From positions 1-56,793 of the forward strand of contig CAZLYX010000005.1 of the NCBI GenBank assembly GCA_964563885.1: DNA of 56,793 nt, read 5' to 3'. Position numbers and translations under genes: made by a program. Numbering within the stretch: position 1 is the stretch's first letter; the number at the start of each line of letters is the position of its first letter. The notes under the pieces are model-generated. The model saw only the letters and a list, made by a program, of their open reading frames with translations. It made no database searches and was not told where the DNA came from. Positions 26,754 through 34,305 of this stretch are shown here, one piece after another. Origin of the DNA: CAZLYX01 sp964563885. GTDB taxonomy: Bacteria; Pseudomonadota; Gammaproteobacteria; Burkholderiales; Neisseriaceae.

Positions 26754-28087
26754 ATTTTGCGCGCTTGTAAGCCTACAATACGACGGCGTTTGTGCATGAG
26801 ATTGATTTCAAATGCATCAACTTGAGTAACATTTATTTTTAAGTTCTGAATATCTGTACCTGCGCGAATTAAAGCTTGCTGAACAGCTTGTTGTATCGCA
26901 TTTTGGTGCGATACAACAGAATTGCTCGCAGTGTAAGTAATGTTAACCTGCATCTCATTCACTTGCACCACCCTAAAATCTTGTATGCCATCGACCAATA
27001 AAATCCCACGGCTGATGGCATCTGGGAATACTGCAAGCACATCACCATTCAATTTTTTAAAGTTCAGTACATCGTCGCAACGGCCTTCAATCTTATCAAT
27101 AATCAGCGTGTGACTACCACAAGCGCAGGTTTGAGAGGCTGCTAGTTGTAGTACATCGTCTAAACGATAGCTCACCATCAATTGCGAGCTGCGGGTGAAA
27201 TCTGTGATGATGGGGGCAAATCGAGTATGTTCCTCATCGAGCCAATCAGGTGTAAATTTAACAAACTCTTCGTTTAAATGTAGCTGCCCATAAGCGCACG
27301 AAACGGCAAGAAAGCCTTCGGTAGCTTGGTAAATTTCATCAACGCGAGTGTGCCATGTGTGTTCTACTTTTTCACGTACATCGTCTGGTAAAGCTTCGGC
27401 AACAGCAATGATTTTGTGCGGTTTTATTTCAAGCTCACCTTTACTTTGAGCTTTTGATAGCAACTCTAAACACTGCGCAGGCGCAACCAAAATAGTAGGA
27501 GAAAACTCATTTAGGGCTGAGATTACATCAGCAATGGGCAAACTCAAATCAAAAAACTTAAATTGCACCCATCTTGATTGATCGAGCTTTTCGTATAAAT
27601 TACTGTTTGCCCGTAAAAATAATGCAATGCGTTGCGAGCGGTAAAAAGGTTGGGGTAAAAGTTTTGCTAACATGATTGCCGCCCAACGTGCTTGCTCAAT
27701 TTGGCTGGCTAGAAAAATCCCTTTGATGCCCGATGTGCCCGATGACAAACCCACCGTCACACCATTGATCATGCTAGAAAAATCGCGCGAATCTTCAGCA
27801 GCTCTTGCTAATTCAAAACAGTCTTTTTGTAAAACACCCACGGTATTAAGCGCATCAAAATTCGCCATCATGTTGTGTTTGTTCATTGCAGGCACGTTGT
27901 CGGGATTACTAGCATACGGTGCATAAAATACCGTTTTGTGCCACCATTTTTGCCGATGTTGCGCCATCATGTTGTTTTGGTACGCTAACAATGCTGCACG
28001 ACTTTTAAAGCGCATGCCCCAGCGTACACTTATAAATGTTTTCAAAAAAACTGAAGCTGCACGGTATTTTAAAGATACATTACCCAT
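26750..28087 (-). CDS. Adenylate-forming ligase (F390 synthetase / PaaK-like)
   Basis: A 445-aa protein of the phenylacetate-CoA ligase / coenzyme F390 synthetase-related branch of the ANL superfamily. The ATP-binding P-loop is LSSGTSGIKG (114-123). YQATEGFLAVSC is the middle adenylation motif, and YRLDDVLQL followed by KIEGRCDDVL is the hinge. A C-terminal domain with basic KRRRIVG ends the protein. It probably activates a carboxylic acid as acyl-AMP, perhaps transferring it to CoA or another acceptor. It is the last gene of the minus-strand operon and overlaps the MBL gene by 8 bp. The substrate is unknown; OleC plays a comparable role in olefin synthesis but belongs to another ANL branch. 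Confidence 0.8.
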   Translation of the reverse strand: MGNVSLKYRAASVFLKTFISVRWGMRFKSRAALLAYQNNMMAQHRQKWWHKTVFYAPYASNPDNVPAMNKHNMMANFDALNTVGVLQKDCFELARAAEDSRDFSSMINGVTVGLSSGTSGIKGIFLASQIEQARWAAIMLAKLLPQPFYRSQRIALFLRANSNLYEKLDQSRWVQFKFFDLSLPIADVISALNEFSPTILVAPAQCLELLSKAQSKGELEIKPHKIIAVAEALPDDVREKVEHTWHTRVDEIYQATEGFLAVSCAYGQLHLNEEFVKFTPDWLDEEHTRFAPIITDFTRSSQLMVSYRLDDVLQLAASQTCACGSHTLIIDKIEGRCDDVLNFKKLNGDVLAVFPDAISRGILLVDGIQDFRVVQVNEMQVNITYTASNSVVSHQNAIQQAVQQALIRAGTDIQNLKINVTQVDAFEINLMHKRRRIVGLQARKI

Positions 28088-28931
28088 AACGCCGCCCTAC
28101 GTGTTGGTTTAAAACAAGTTCACAATGCGAGGGCATAATAACTGCATTGGCGTTGTGTTTTGATAGTTGATGTAAGTTGCTGAGTGTATTTAGATATTGT
28201 CCGCGATGGTCATGCAGCAAAAAGCTCAGCCATGATGGGGGAATATTTTCTTTAAAAGCGCGGCTTGACCAACATGCATCAGCGACCAAAAAGAAATCCT
28301 GATTGTTTTGTTTATTGCTGTTAATCCACAAGCCCATTTGCCCGCGTGCATGTCCTGGCAACTCTATCGCAAAAACACTGCTGTCGCCAAACACATCAAA
28401 ACCTGTGCTGAAAGGATGTGTTTTTTCAGGTAGCTTAATGGCTTTGGCAAATGATTCTATTGCGGTGTAACGCGTGCTGAAGTCTGTAGGTAATAAGGCA
28501 GGTAGAAATCCGCGGCGCACAGCGCCAATGCCTTTTAGAGGGCGTACGCCATTGTAACTTGCGGCCAGTGCCAAATATTTAGCTTTGGGAAAGTCGATAA
28601 GCGCTGCCACGTGGTCAGCGTGAAAATGTGAAATAAAAATGCCTTGAATATCTGGTGCTGAGATGCCTCGCATGGCTAACTGCTGCACAATATCATCTTG
28701 GGCGTGAAAGTTAACGGGTGTAACCCAGCGGTATAAACATTCAGGAAAATGTTGTGTGACTTGATTGAAACGTGCCGAATAGCCGGTATCAAATAAATAA
28801 TAACCGTGCAAAGGATGGTGAATTAAAGCTGCCAATGCGGGAAAATTAATCTGCTTAAAGCCACCACCTTTGATGGTTACCCATTCAGGATGGCAACAAG
28901 AGCCGACACGAAGAAACTCAACACTGACCAT
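28080..28931 (-). CDS. MBL-fold metallo-hydrolase
   Basis: A 283-aa metallo-beta-lactamase-fold protein. The metal site is HFHADH (102-107) inside IQGIFISHFHADHVAALIDF. Further ligands are likely the His in PGHARGQMGLW and the Asp in FFLVADACW. It looks most like the lactonase and quinolone-signal hydrolase branch (AHL lactonase, PqsE-like), which act on lactones or thioesters. It overlaps the ligase by 8 bp and follows the reductase by one base. In this operon it could hydrolyse a beta-keto or beta-lactone intermediate or an acyl thioester; that is inference from position only. Confidence 0.82.
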   Translation of the reverse strand: MVSVEFLRVGSCCHPEWVTIKGGGFKQINFPALAALIHHPLHGYYLFDTGYSARFNQVTQHFPECLYRWVTPVNFHAQDDIVQQLAMRGISAPDIQGIFISHFHADHVAALIDFPKAKYLALAASYNGVRPLKGIGAVRRGFLPALLPTDFSTRYTAIESFAKAIKLPEKTHPFSTGFDVFGDSSVFAIELPGHARGQMGLWINSNKQNNQDFFLVADACWSSRAFKENIPPSWLSFLLHDHRGQYLNTLSNLHQLSKHNANAVIMPSHCELVLNQHVGRRYG

Positions 28932-28932
28932 T

Positions 28933-29946
28933 TTATTTTATCTTTTGTATATTGTTTTGATTGAGCCATGCAACGTAGCGTTCAATACCTTCATCAACCG
29001 AATGTATTGGTGCGTAGCCTAGCTCTTGCTTAGCACGTGAGATATCAAGTGTTTGTGAGAATGCCAAAATGCCTGCGGAATAGGGCGTAAGCATGGGTTC
29101 ACGTTGTGTTAGTTTGGCGATGTTTTCTAAAAGGTGCGAAACGGGTTTAATCAATTTCCAAGGAATATTTTTATAGACTACTGGTAAATCCAGTGCTGTA
29201 AATAATTTATTTAATACATCTTTCAAACGTATCGGCTCGTCATTGGTAATGTTGTAAATTTTTGCTTTGTTATCTGAAAAATCTAAGTTTTGCGTTGCTG
29301 CTAAATACATTGCATGTGCTACATTGCCAATATAGGTTAAATCGATTAGTGCCGTGCCGTTTTCAATCAGCGGCATTTTAGCGTTTTTGTAAGCACGTAA
29401 AATTCTTGGCACTAAAACAGTATCGTGTTCGCCAAACAATGCACGTGGGCGTATGACAACACATTTTAAACCTTGTTGTGCAGCATTTTGTACATGACTT
29501 TCAGCCAGCCTTTTTGTTGCAGCATAAGCATTGACAGGTTTGGGTAAGGGCATATCTTCGGAGATATTTAAACACTCAGTAAAGTTGAAATAAATACTTG
29601 GCGTGGATACGTGAATGAAACGCAGTATTTTTGCCCGCGTTGCTGCCACCACTAAGTTTTGTGTCACCAGCACATTTGCTTGGTAAAAGTCATTGTATTT
29701 TCCCCAAGGTGACGATAATGCTGCACAGTGAAATATGATATCGCCTGTACCTAAACGCATTAACCAGTCATCTTCGGATAATTGGGTTAAATCAACAGCT
29801 TCAAAATGTGCACCTTCATCAGTTAATTCAGCCCCAATCTGTGCATTGCGACCTAAAGCCATCACTTCAAAACCAGCAGCAAGCAAACGCGTGACTACAG
29901 ATCGACCTAAGCCTCCCGTTGCACCTGTAACCCATGCTCTTATCAT
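28933..29946 (-). CDS. NAD(P)-dependent epimerase/3-beta-HSD-like reductase
   Basis: A 337-aa extended short-chain dehydrogenase. The Rossmann motif is TGATGGLG (7-14). The active site is Ser114/Ser117 in HVSTPSIYF and Tyr141-Lys145 in YAATK. RPRALFGEHDTVLVPRI and an extended C-terminal substrate domain resemble 3-beta-hydroxysteroid dehydrogenase and OleD (the beta-keto acid reductase of olefin synthesis). Placed 30 bp after a KAS III-like gene, it is a good candidate to reduce the beta-keto product of that enzyme. It is followed by the MBL gene after one base. Confidence 0.85.
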   Translation of the reverse strand: MIRAWVTGATGGLGRSVVTRLLAAGFEVMALGRNAQIGAELTDEGAHFEAVDLTQLSEDDWLMRLGTGDIIFHCAALSSPWGKYNDFYQANVLVTQNLVVAATRAKILRFIHVSTPSIYFNFTECLNISEDMPLPKPVNAYAATKRLAESHVQNAAQQGLKCVVIRPRALFGEHDTVLVPRILRAYKNAKMPLIENGTALIDLTYIGNVAHAMYLAATQNLDFSDNKAKIYNITNDEPIRLKDVLNKLFTALDLPVVYKNIPWKLIKPVSHLLENIAKLTQREPMLTPYSAGILAFSQTLDISRAKQELGYAPIHSVDEGIERYVAWLNQNNIQKIK

Positions 29947-29976
29947 TTTATTCTTTTATAATTTATGTGCATTTAT

Positions 29977-30969
29977 TTAGTATTTAAACGCTGTTAAGCC
30001 GATGGTTAAACCAGCGCCCGTACCAATAAGCAATACAGTATCACCACGTTTAATTTTACCCTGCTCGATGCCTTCATACAGTGCTGTTGGCATACTTGCC
30101 GCCACTTGATTACCGTATTCGCTATAAATATCAATAGTCTTTGATTCATCAATTTTAAGCAATTTACGGACATGGTGCATACCAAGATGGCTCGCTTGAT
30201 GTGGTACAACCCAATCAATGTCGCCCATTGTTAAGCCTGTGCGTTGCCAAAATTGTTCAAGAGCTTTCGGAATGTGTTGAGCTGCAAGTTTGAATATTGC
30301 CTTGCCATCCATTTGAAATAAAAAATCACGCTCATTTAAATCATCATTGCGTGTGCGCGGATTGACTTCTGTGCCGCCCGCGCTGATTTGGCAAGCTGCC
30401 CATCCTTCAGGTAGCGTTACCACGTGGGAGGCAATCACATAAGATTGGTTAGATTCATCAAATTGTAATATGGCAGCTACTACGCCATCACCAAAAATAC
30501 AGGCTGATTCCATGTGTGACCAATCTATGCCACGCGATGCAAAATCTGCTGACACCAGTACCACTGTACGAAAACGCTTAACGGTAATTTGCGCTGCCAA
30601 AGCATCTAATGCAACCATAAACGATAAACACGTGGCATTAAAATCAAAACACGCTATGCCATGTTTTGCTTGTATATTTAATTCCCTCGCAACCAACACC
30701 GCAGTGCATGGAATCGCTTGTTCAGGCACGCCGCAGGCTGCAACCAGTGCATCTACATCATTTAGGCTCAAGCCCGCTTTTGCCAATGCAGCTAAAACAG
30801 CTTGTGCTGCTAAAGTAGATTGCTTTTCATTTTGCGCAAAATGGCGCTTGCGCACACCGCCCATTTTTTCTACTGAGCCAGCGGGTAAATTAAGTTTTTT
30901 GTCGATGGACGTTGCAAGTACTGCTTCTGGTAAAGCAGTTGCCATACTGAGAATTTTTATAGGGAGCAT
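29977..30969 (-). CDS. 3-oxoacyl-ACP synthase III-like ketosynthase
   Basis: A 330-aa thiolase-fold ketosynthase of the FabH/OleA/PqsD group. The full catalytic triad is visible: Cys114 in FDFNATCLSF, His257 in VVPHQASHLG and Asn287 in EYGNQVAAS. The C-terminal GTGAGLTIGLTAFKY is as in FabH. It condenses an acyl-CoA or acyl-ACP with a second acyl or malonyl unit. The operon context (reductase, hydrolase, ligase, desaturase) argues against it being the housekeeping FabH, which normally sits with plsX and fabD. First gene of the minus-strand operon; the AT-rich upstream region holds two hairpins and a tandem repeat. Confidence 0.87.
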   Translation of the reverse strand: MLPIKILSMATALPEAVLATSIDKKLNLPAGSVEKMGGVRKRHFAQNEKQSTLAAQAVLAALAKAGLSLNDVDALVAACGVPEQAIPCTAVLVARELNIQAKHGIACFDFNATCLSFMVALDALAAQITVKRFRTVVLVSADFASRGIDWSHMESACIFGDGVVAAILQFDESNQSYVIASHVVTLPEGWAACQISAGGTEVNPRTRNDDLNERDFLFQMDGKAIFKLAAQHIPKALEQFWQRTGLTMGDIDWVVPHQASHLGMHHVRKLLKIDESKTIDIYSEYGNQVAASMPTALYEGIEQGKIKRGDTVLLIGTGAGLTIGLTAFKY

Positions 30970-31133
30970 TTTATTTTAGTCATCGGGTTAGGTACGAAGC
31001 ACAATATGGTTAAAAAACGGTGATATAAAAAAATAAAACCAACTAAATTAGCATGAGTTTAATAAATAAATTGTTTTATTTCTTTAAAAATTACCGATAA
31101 AATTGTAGCACTTTTGAATGTTAGCAAGCCGAT

Positions 31134-31160
31134 TAATAAACAGATGCTTACTGTTTATTA
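31134..31160. promoter_or_regulatory. Perfect inverted repeat upstream of the ketosynthase operon
   Basis: TAATAAACAG-ATGCTTA-CTGTTTATTA: 10-bp arms, 7-nt spacer, 165 bp upstream of the ketosynthase ATG. No T run or gene end is nearby, so an operator is more likely than a terminator. Confidence 0.45.
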
Positions 31161-31231
31161 GCGTTTAACAATATTTTTTTCTCTTTAAGCAGACACAATA
31201 TATAAAGCTGAGCGAGCGAACATGTATTTAC

Positions 31232-31283
31232 TTATAATTTAAGTGCATTTATCACTTGAAATTATAATGTCTAAAATGTCTAA
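31232..31283. promoter_or_regulatory. Second hairpin and tandem repeat upstream of the ketosynthase operon
   Basis: TTATAATTTAAGTG (31232-31245) is inverted relative to CACTTGAAATTATAA (31253-31267) with a single bulge. It is followed directly by a 9-bp tandem word AATGTCTAA twice (about 31265-31282). The gap between the two divergent genes (30970-31480) holds no gene. Confidence 0.4.
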
Positions 31284-31444
31284 ATGTTGTTGAATCAGTC
31301 ATTGATGCTTATTTTATTACTATTTATTGGTTTTTTAGTAGTAAGCATTTCTGATGTTTAGTAACCACATATATCCACTATTTCAGCGCTATTTAATCTC
31401 AAGATTTAGCTTTTACTAGAGGCGGGCAAATAAACCGTTTCTGT

Positions 31445-31450
31445 TATAAT
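31445..31450 (+). promoter_or_regulatory. -10 element of dusA
   Basis: Perfect TATAAT 31 bp before the dusA ATG; the -35 region is weak. Confidence 0.45.
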
Positions 31451-31480
31451 ACGACTTTATTTTTCAAACAGTTTTTGCTC

Positions 31481-32479
31481 ATGACTATCGTTTTACCTTC
31501 TCGCCGTTTATCAGTTGCTCCTATGCTCGATTGGACAGATCGTCATTACCGTCATATGGCGCGCCAAATTACTCATCATGCTTGGCTTTATAGTGAAATG
31601 ATTAATGCTGGTGCGATTATTCATGGCGATCAAGATCGTTTTTTATTGCGCAATGAATGCGAAACGCCAGTGGCTTTGCAATTGGGAGGTAGCGAGCCCG
31701 CCGATTTGGCTCGTGCCGCGCGCGCTGGCGAAGCATACGGATACAACGAAATCAACCTCAATTGCGGTTGCCCAAGCCCGCGTGTTCAAAAAGGTGCGTT
31801 TGGCGCGTGTTTAATGAATGAAGTGGATTTGGTGGCCGATTGTCTTAATGCTATGCAAGATGCGGTAGAAATTGAGGTAACAGTAAAGCATCGGATTGGT
31901 GTAGACCGTCAAACTGAATATCAACCATTGGCTGATTTTGTGGGTACATTAAGCCGTAAAACTGTTTGCAAAACCTATGTGGTTCATGCCCGTAACGCTT
32001 GGTTGAAAGGCTTATCACCTAAAGAAAATCGCGATGTGCCACCGCTAAAATATGAATATGTTTACCAACTCAAACAAGAGTTTCCTGATTTAGAAATCAT
32101 TATTAATGGTGGCATTACCACCAACGAGCAAGTAGCCGAACATTTACAGTATGTAGATGGGGTGATGATGGGGCGCGAGTGCTATCACAACCCTTTGGTG
32201 ATGCGTGATTGGGATGGTTTATTTTATGCTGATGCGAGTCGTAAAGTCAGTGAGGCCGAGTTGGTGCAGCGTTTATATCATTATGTAACTGAGCAAGTAA
32301 ACGCAGGGCGAGGCACTACTGTTCGCCATATTGCTCGCCATTATCTGGGTTTAATGCATGGCTTAAAAAATGCCCGTACTTGGCGGCGTATGTTATCGGA
32401 TGCGGCGTTGTTAAAACCAAACCGTCCAGAATTGATTTTGGAGGCATGGGCAGAAATAGAAAGTGCGAATAACTTCTAA
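31481..32479 (+). CDS. dusA: tRNA-dihydrouridine(20/20a) synthase DusA
   Basis: FMN enzyme that reduces uridines 20 and 20a in the D-loop of tRNA. The 332-aa protein has the family layout: LSVAPMLDWTDRHYR at the N-terminus, YSEMINAGAIIHGD, QLGGSEPADLA, the catalytic cysteine in EINLNCGCPSPRVQKGAFGACLM, TVKHRIGVD, IIINGGI and VDGVMMGRECYHNP. The long C-terminal helical domain and the YSEM variant place it in the DusA rather than DusB/C group. The ATG at 31481 is preferred over a TTG six bases earlier. A DUS terminator follows. Confidence 0.95.
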   Translation: MTIVLPSRRLSVAPMLDWTDRHYRHMARQITHHAWLYSEMINAGAIIHGDQDRFLLRNECETPVALQLGGSEPADLARAARAGEAYGYNEINLNCGCPSPRVQKGAFGACLMNEVDLVADCLNAMQDAVEIEVTVKHRIGVDRQTEYQPLADFVGTLSRKTVCKTYVVHARNAWLKGLSPKENRDVPPLKYEYVYQLKQEFPDLEIIINGGITTNEQVAEHLQYVDGVMMGRECYHNPLVMRDWDGLFYADASRKVSEAELVQRLYHYVTEQVNAGRGTTVRHIARHYLGLMHGLKNARTWRRMLSDAALLKPNRPELILEAWAEIESANNF

Positions 32480-32497
32480 ACAGGTTATTTTTAGAAA

Positions 32498-32528
32498 AGG
32501 CTACCTGAAACCAGTTTTCAGGTAGCCT
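32498..32528 (+). terminator. DUS inverted-pair terminator after dusA
   Basis: Exact copies at 32498-32509 and 32517-32528, with a 7-nt loop and T5 following. Confidence 0.9.
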
Positions 32529-32719
32529 TTTTAATTTTTGAATGAATTAAACACAGTGTAAGTTTTGAGTTATGAGTTGTGATAACAAGTGAGAAAGTGT
32601 TTATTTTTAAGCTGATTTTAGTACTCATTAGCTGGCTAATAAAATAAGTTAATCAATTGATTATTATAGTCGTTATTTGGTTTTTGTTGGCCATAAAAAC
32701 GTTAATTGTCAAATAATGT

Positions 32720-32725
32720 TATAAT
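32720..32725 (+). promoter_or_regulatory. -10 element of the flavin monooxygenase gene
   Basis: TATAAT within GTTATAATAGCG, the same 12-mer as at the rlmK promoter (44845-44856), about 29 bp before the TTG start. Confidence 0.45.
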
Positions 32726-32753
32726 AGCGACTGATTAATTGTTAGGATATATT

Positions 32754-34136
32754 TTGAATAAGAAGAAAATAGCTATATTAGGTGCAGGTCCAAGTGGTTT
32801 GGCACAGTTGCGTGCGTTTGAAGCATTACGCTTAGCGGGTGCTACTGATTTGCCAGAAATTGTGTGTTACGAAAAACAAAATGATATTGGTGGTATGTGG
32901 AATTACACCTGGCGCACGGGCTTAGATAGAAATGGTGAACCCGTCCACGGCAGTATGTACCGTTATCTTTGGTCAAACGGCCCAAAAGAATGCTTAGAGT
33001 TTGCAGACTATTCTTTTGAAGAACATTTTGGCCAGCCCATTCCTTCTTATCCCCCACGTGAAGTCCTTAAAGACTACATTATGGGGCGAATCAATAAACA
33101 AGATATTCGCAAATACATTCGTTTTGAGTGCCCGGTTCGTTGGGTGACCTTTGATGAAGAAACAAAAATGTTTACTGTAACCGTGATGAACCATAAATCT
33201 GGTGAGCAGGAAGTCAATGAATTCGATCATGTTGTGGTTGCCACAGGTCATTTTTCTACGCCAAACATGCCTTATTTTAAAGGTTTAGAAGAATTTCCAG
33301 GTCGCGTGATGCATGCGCATGATTTCCGTGATGCATTAGAGTTTAAAAATCAAGATATTCTGTTGGTTGGTGGTAGTTATTCAGCAGAAGACATTGGCAC
33401 TCAGTGCTACAAGTATGGCACTAACTCGGTAACGATCAGCTATCGCAGTCAAGCGCTGGGCTATGATTGGCCTGAAGGCATTAAAGAGGTGCCAGTGATT
33501 ACACGGTTTGAGGGTGATGTAGTGCACTTTGTCGATGGCAGCAGTCAGCGTTTTGATGCAGTGATTATGTGCACAGGGTATTTATTTCACTTTCCGTTTT
33601 TACCTGATGAATTGCGTTTGCAAACGCATAATTGTTTATATCCAGAAAATTTATACAAAGGCATTTTCTGGCAGCCTAATCCACAGTTAATCTATTTAGG
33701 TATGCAAGACCAGTATTTCACTTTCAACATGTTTGATGTTCAAGCATGGTATGCACGTGACGTTATGTTGGGCAAAATTAAGCTGCCTGAATTAGCGCAA
33801 CGCCAAGCAGATGAGCAAAAGTGGTTGGCTGAATATGAACAAGTGCAAAATGTTGAAGGTGATATTGATTTTCAAGCTAAGTATATTCGCGAATTAAATA
33901 ATGCAACCAACTATCCAGATTTTGCTGTAGAAAAACAGGGCGATATTCTCAAGCAATGGCAAAAAGATAAATTAGAAAATATCATGCGCTTTAGAGAAAA
34001 ATCCTACCGCTCAACTTTAACCAACACCTTGGCACCAGAACTGCCTGAACCTTGGTTAGAAGTCTTAGATGATTCGCTAGAGCATTTTTTGAATTTAGCA
34101 TTTATAAAAAGTAAGAAAAATAAAGTAGCAAGCTAG
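32754..34136 (+). CDS. tmm: Trimethylamine monooxygenase-like flavin-containing monooxygenase
   Basis: A 460-aa class B flavin monooxygenase. The FAD motif is GAGPSG near residues 9-14, and ENQ-type ENQ is replaced by EKQNDIGGMWNYTWRTG. The FMO fingerprint FPGRVMHAHDF is followed by the NADP site LLVGGSYSAED. SMYRYLWSNGPKECLEFADY, IYLGMQDQYFTFNMFDVQAWYARD and RFREKSYRS match Methylophaga/Methylocella trimethylamine monooxygenase closely from memory, so oxidation of trimethylamine to its N-oxide is likely. The start is a TTG at 32754 with AGGA 6 bp upstream; a TTG at 32739 is in frame but lacks a site. Monocistronic, with its own terminator. Confidence 0.85.
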   Translation: MNKKKIAILGAGPSGLAQLRAFEALRLAGATDLPEIVCYEKQNDIGGMWNYTWRTGLDRNGEPVHGSMYRYLWSNGPKECLEFADYSFEEHFGQPIPSYPPREVLKDYIMGRINKQDIRKYIRFECPVRWVTFDEETKMFTVTVMNHKSGEQEVNEFDHVVVATGHFSTPNMPYFKGLEEFPGRVMHAHDFRDALEFKNQDILLVGGSYSAEDIGTQCYKYGTNSVTISYRSQALGYDWPEGIKEVPVITRFEGDVVHFVDGSSQRFDAVIMCTGYLFHFPFLPDELRLQTHNCLYPENLYKGIFWQPNPQLIYLGMQDQYFTFNMFDVQAWYARDVMLGKIKLPELAQRQADEQKWLAEYEQVQNVEGDIDFQAKYIRELNNATNYPDFAVEKQGDILKQWQKDKLENIMRFREKSYRSTLTNTLAPELPEPWLEVLDDSLEHFLNLAFIKSKKNKVAS

Positions 34137-34160
34137 GCATTTAGTCCTGGTTTGAATAAG

Positions 34161-34191
34161 ACGGCGCAACAGACATTCTGCGCCGTTTTTT
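34161..34191 (+). terminator. Terminator after the flavin monooxygenase gene
   Basis: ACGGCGCA (34161-34168) pairs with TGCGCCGT (34179-34186) around a 10-nt loop; six T follow. Confidence 0.92.
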
Positions 34192-34255
34192 ATGTCTGGC
34201 TTTTATCAATGTAGTTTGATGATTTGTGGGTTGAGTAATCGTGTACCCAAGTTGT

Positions 34256-34267
34256 TTCAGGTAGCCT
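34256..34267. repeat. DNA uptake sequence downstream of oppF
   Basis: Exact TTCAGGTAGCCT followed by T4; single copy between the tmm and oppF 3' ends. Confidence 0.85.
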
Positions 34268-34305
34268 TTTAGTTTGTAAGTCGATTTTGAGTGATATAGG
34301 CAAGC

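Noticed and set aside
26750..30969. A classical OleABCD olefin cluster
   Set aside because: No OleB-type alpha/beta hydrolase is present; an MBL-fold protein and a PaaK-type ligase are there instead, and desaturases are linked.
31010..31480. A small gene or RNA in the gap before dusA
   Set aside because: Only AT-rich sequence and repeats are seen; no coding pattern or known RNA.
32720..32753. TTGTCA (32706-32711) as the -35 of the flavin monooxygenase promoter
   Set aside because: It is only 8 bp from the TATAAT, too close for a sigma-70 promoter; only the -10 is kept.
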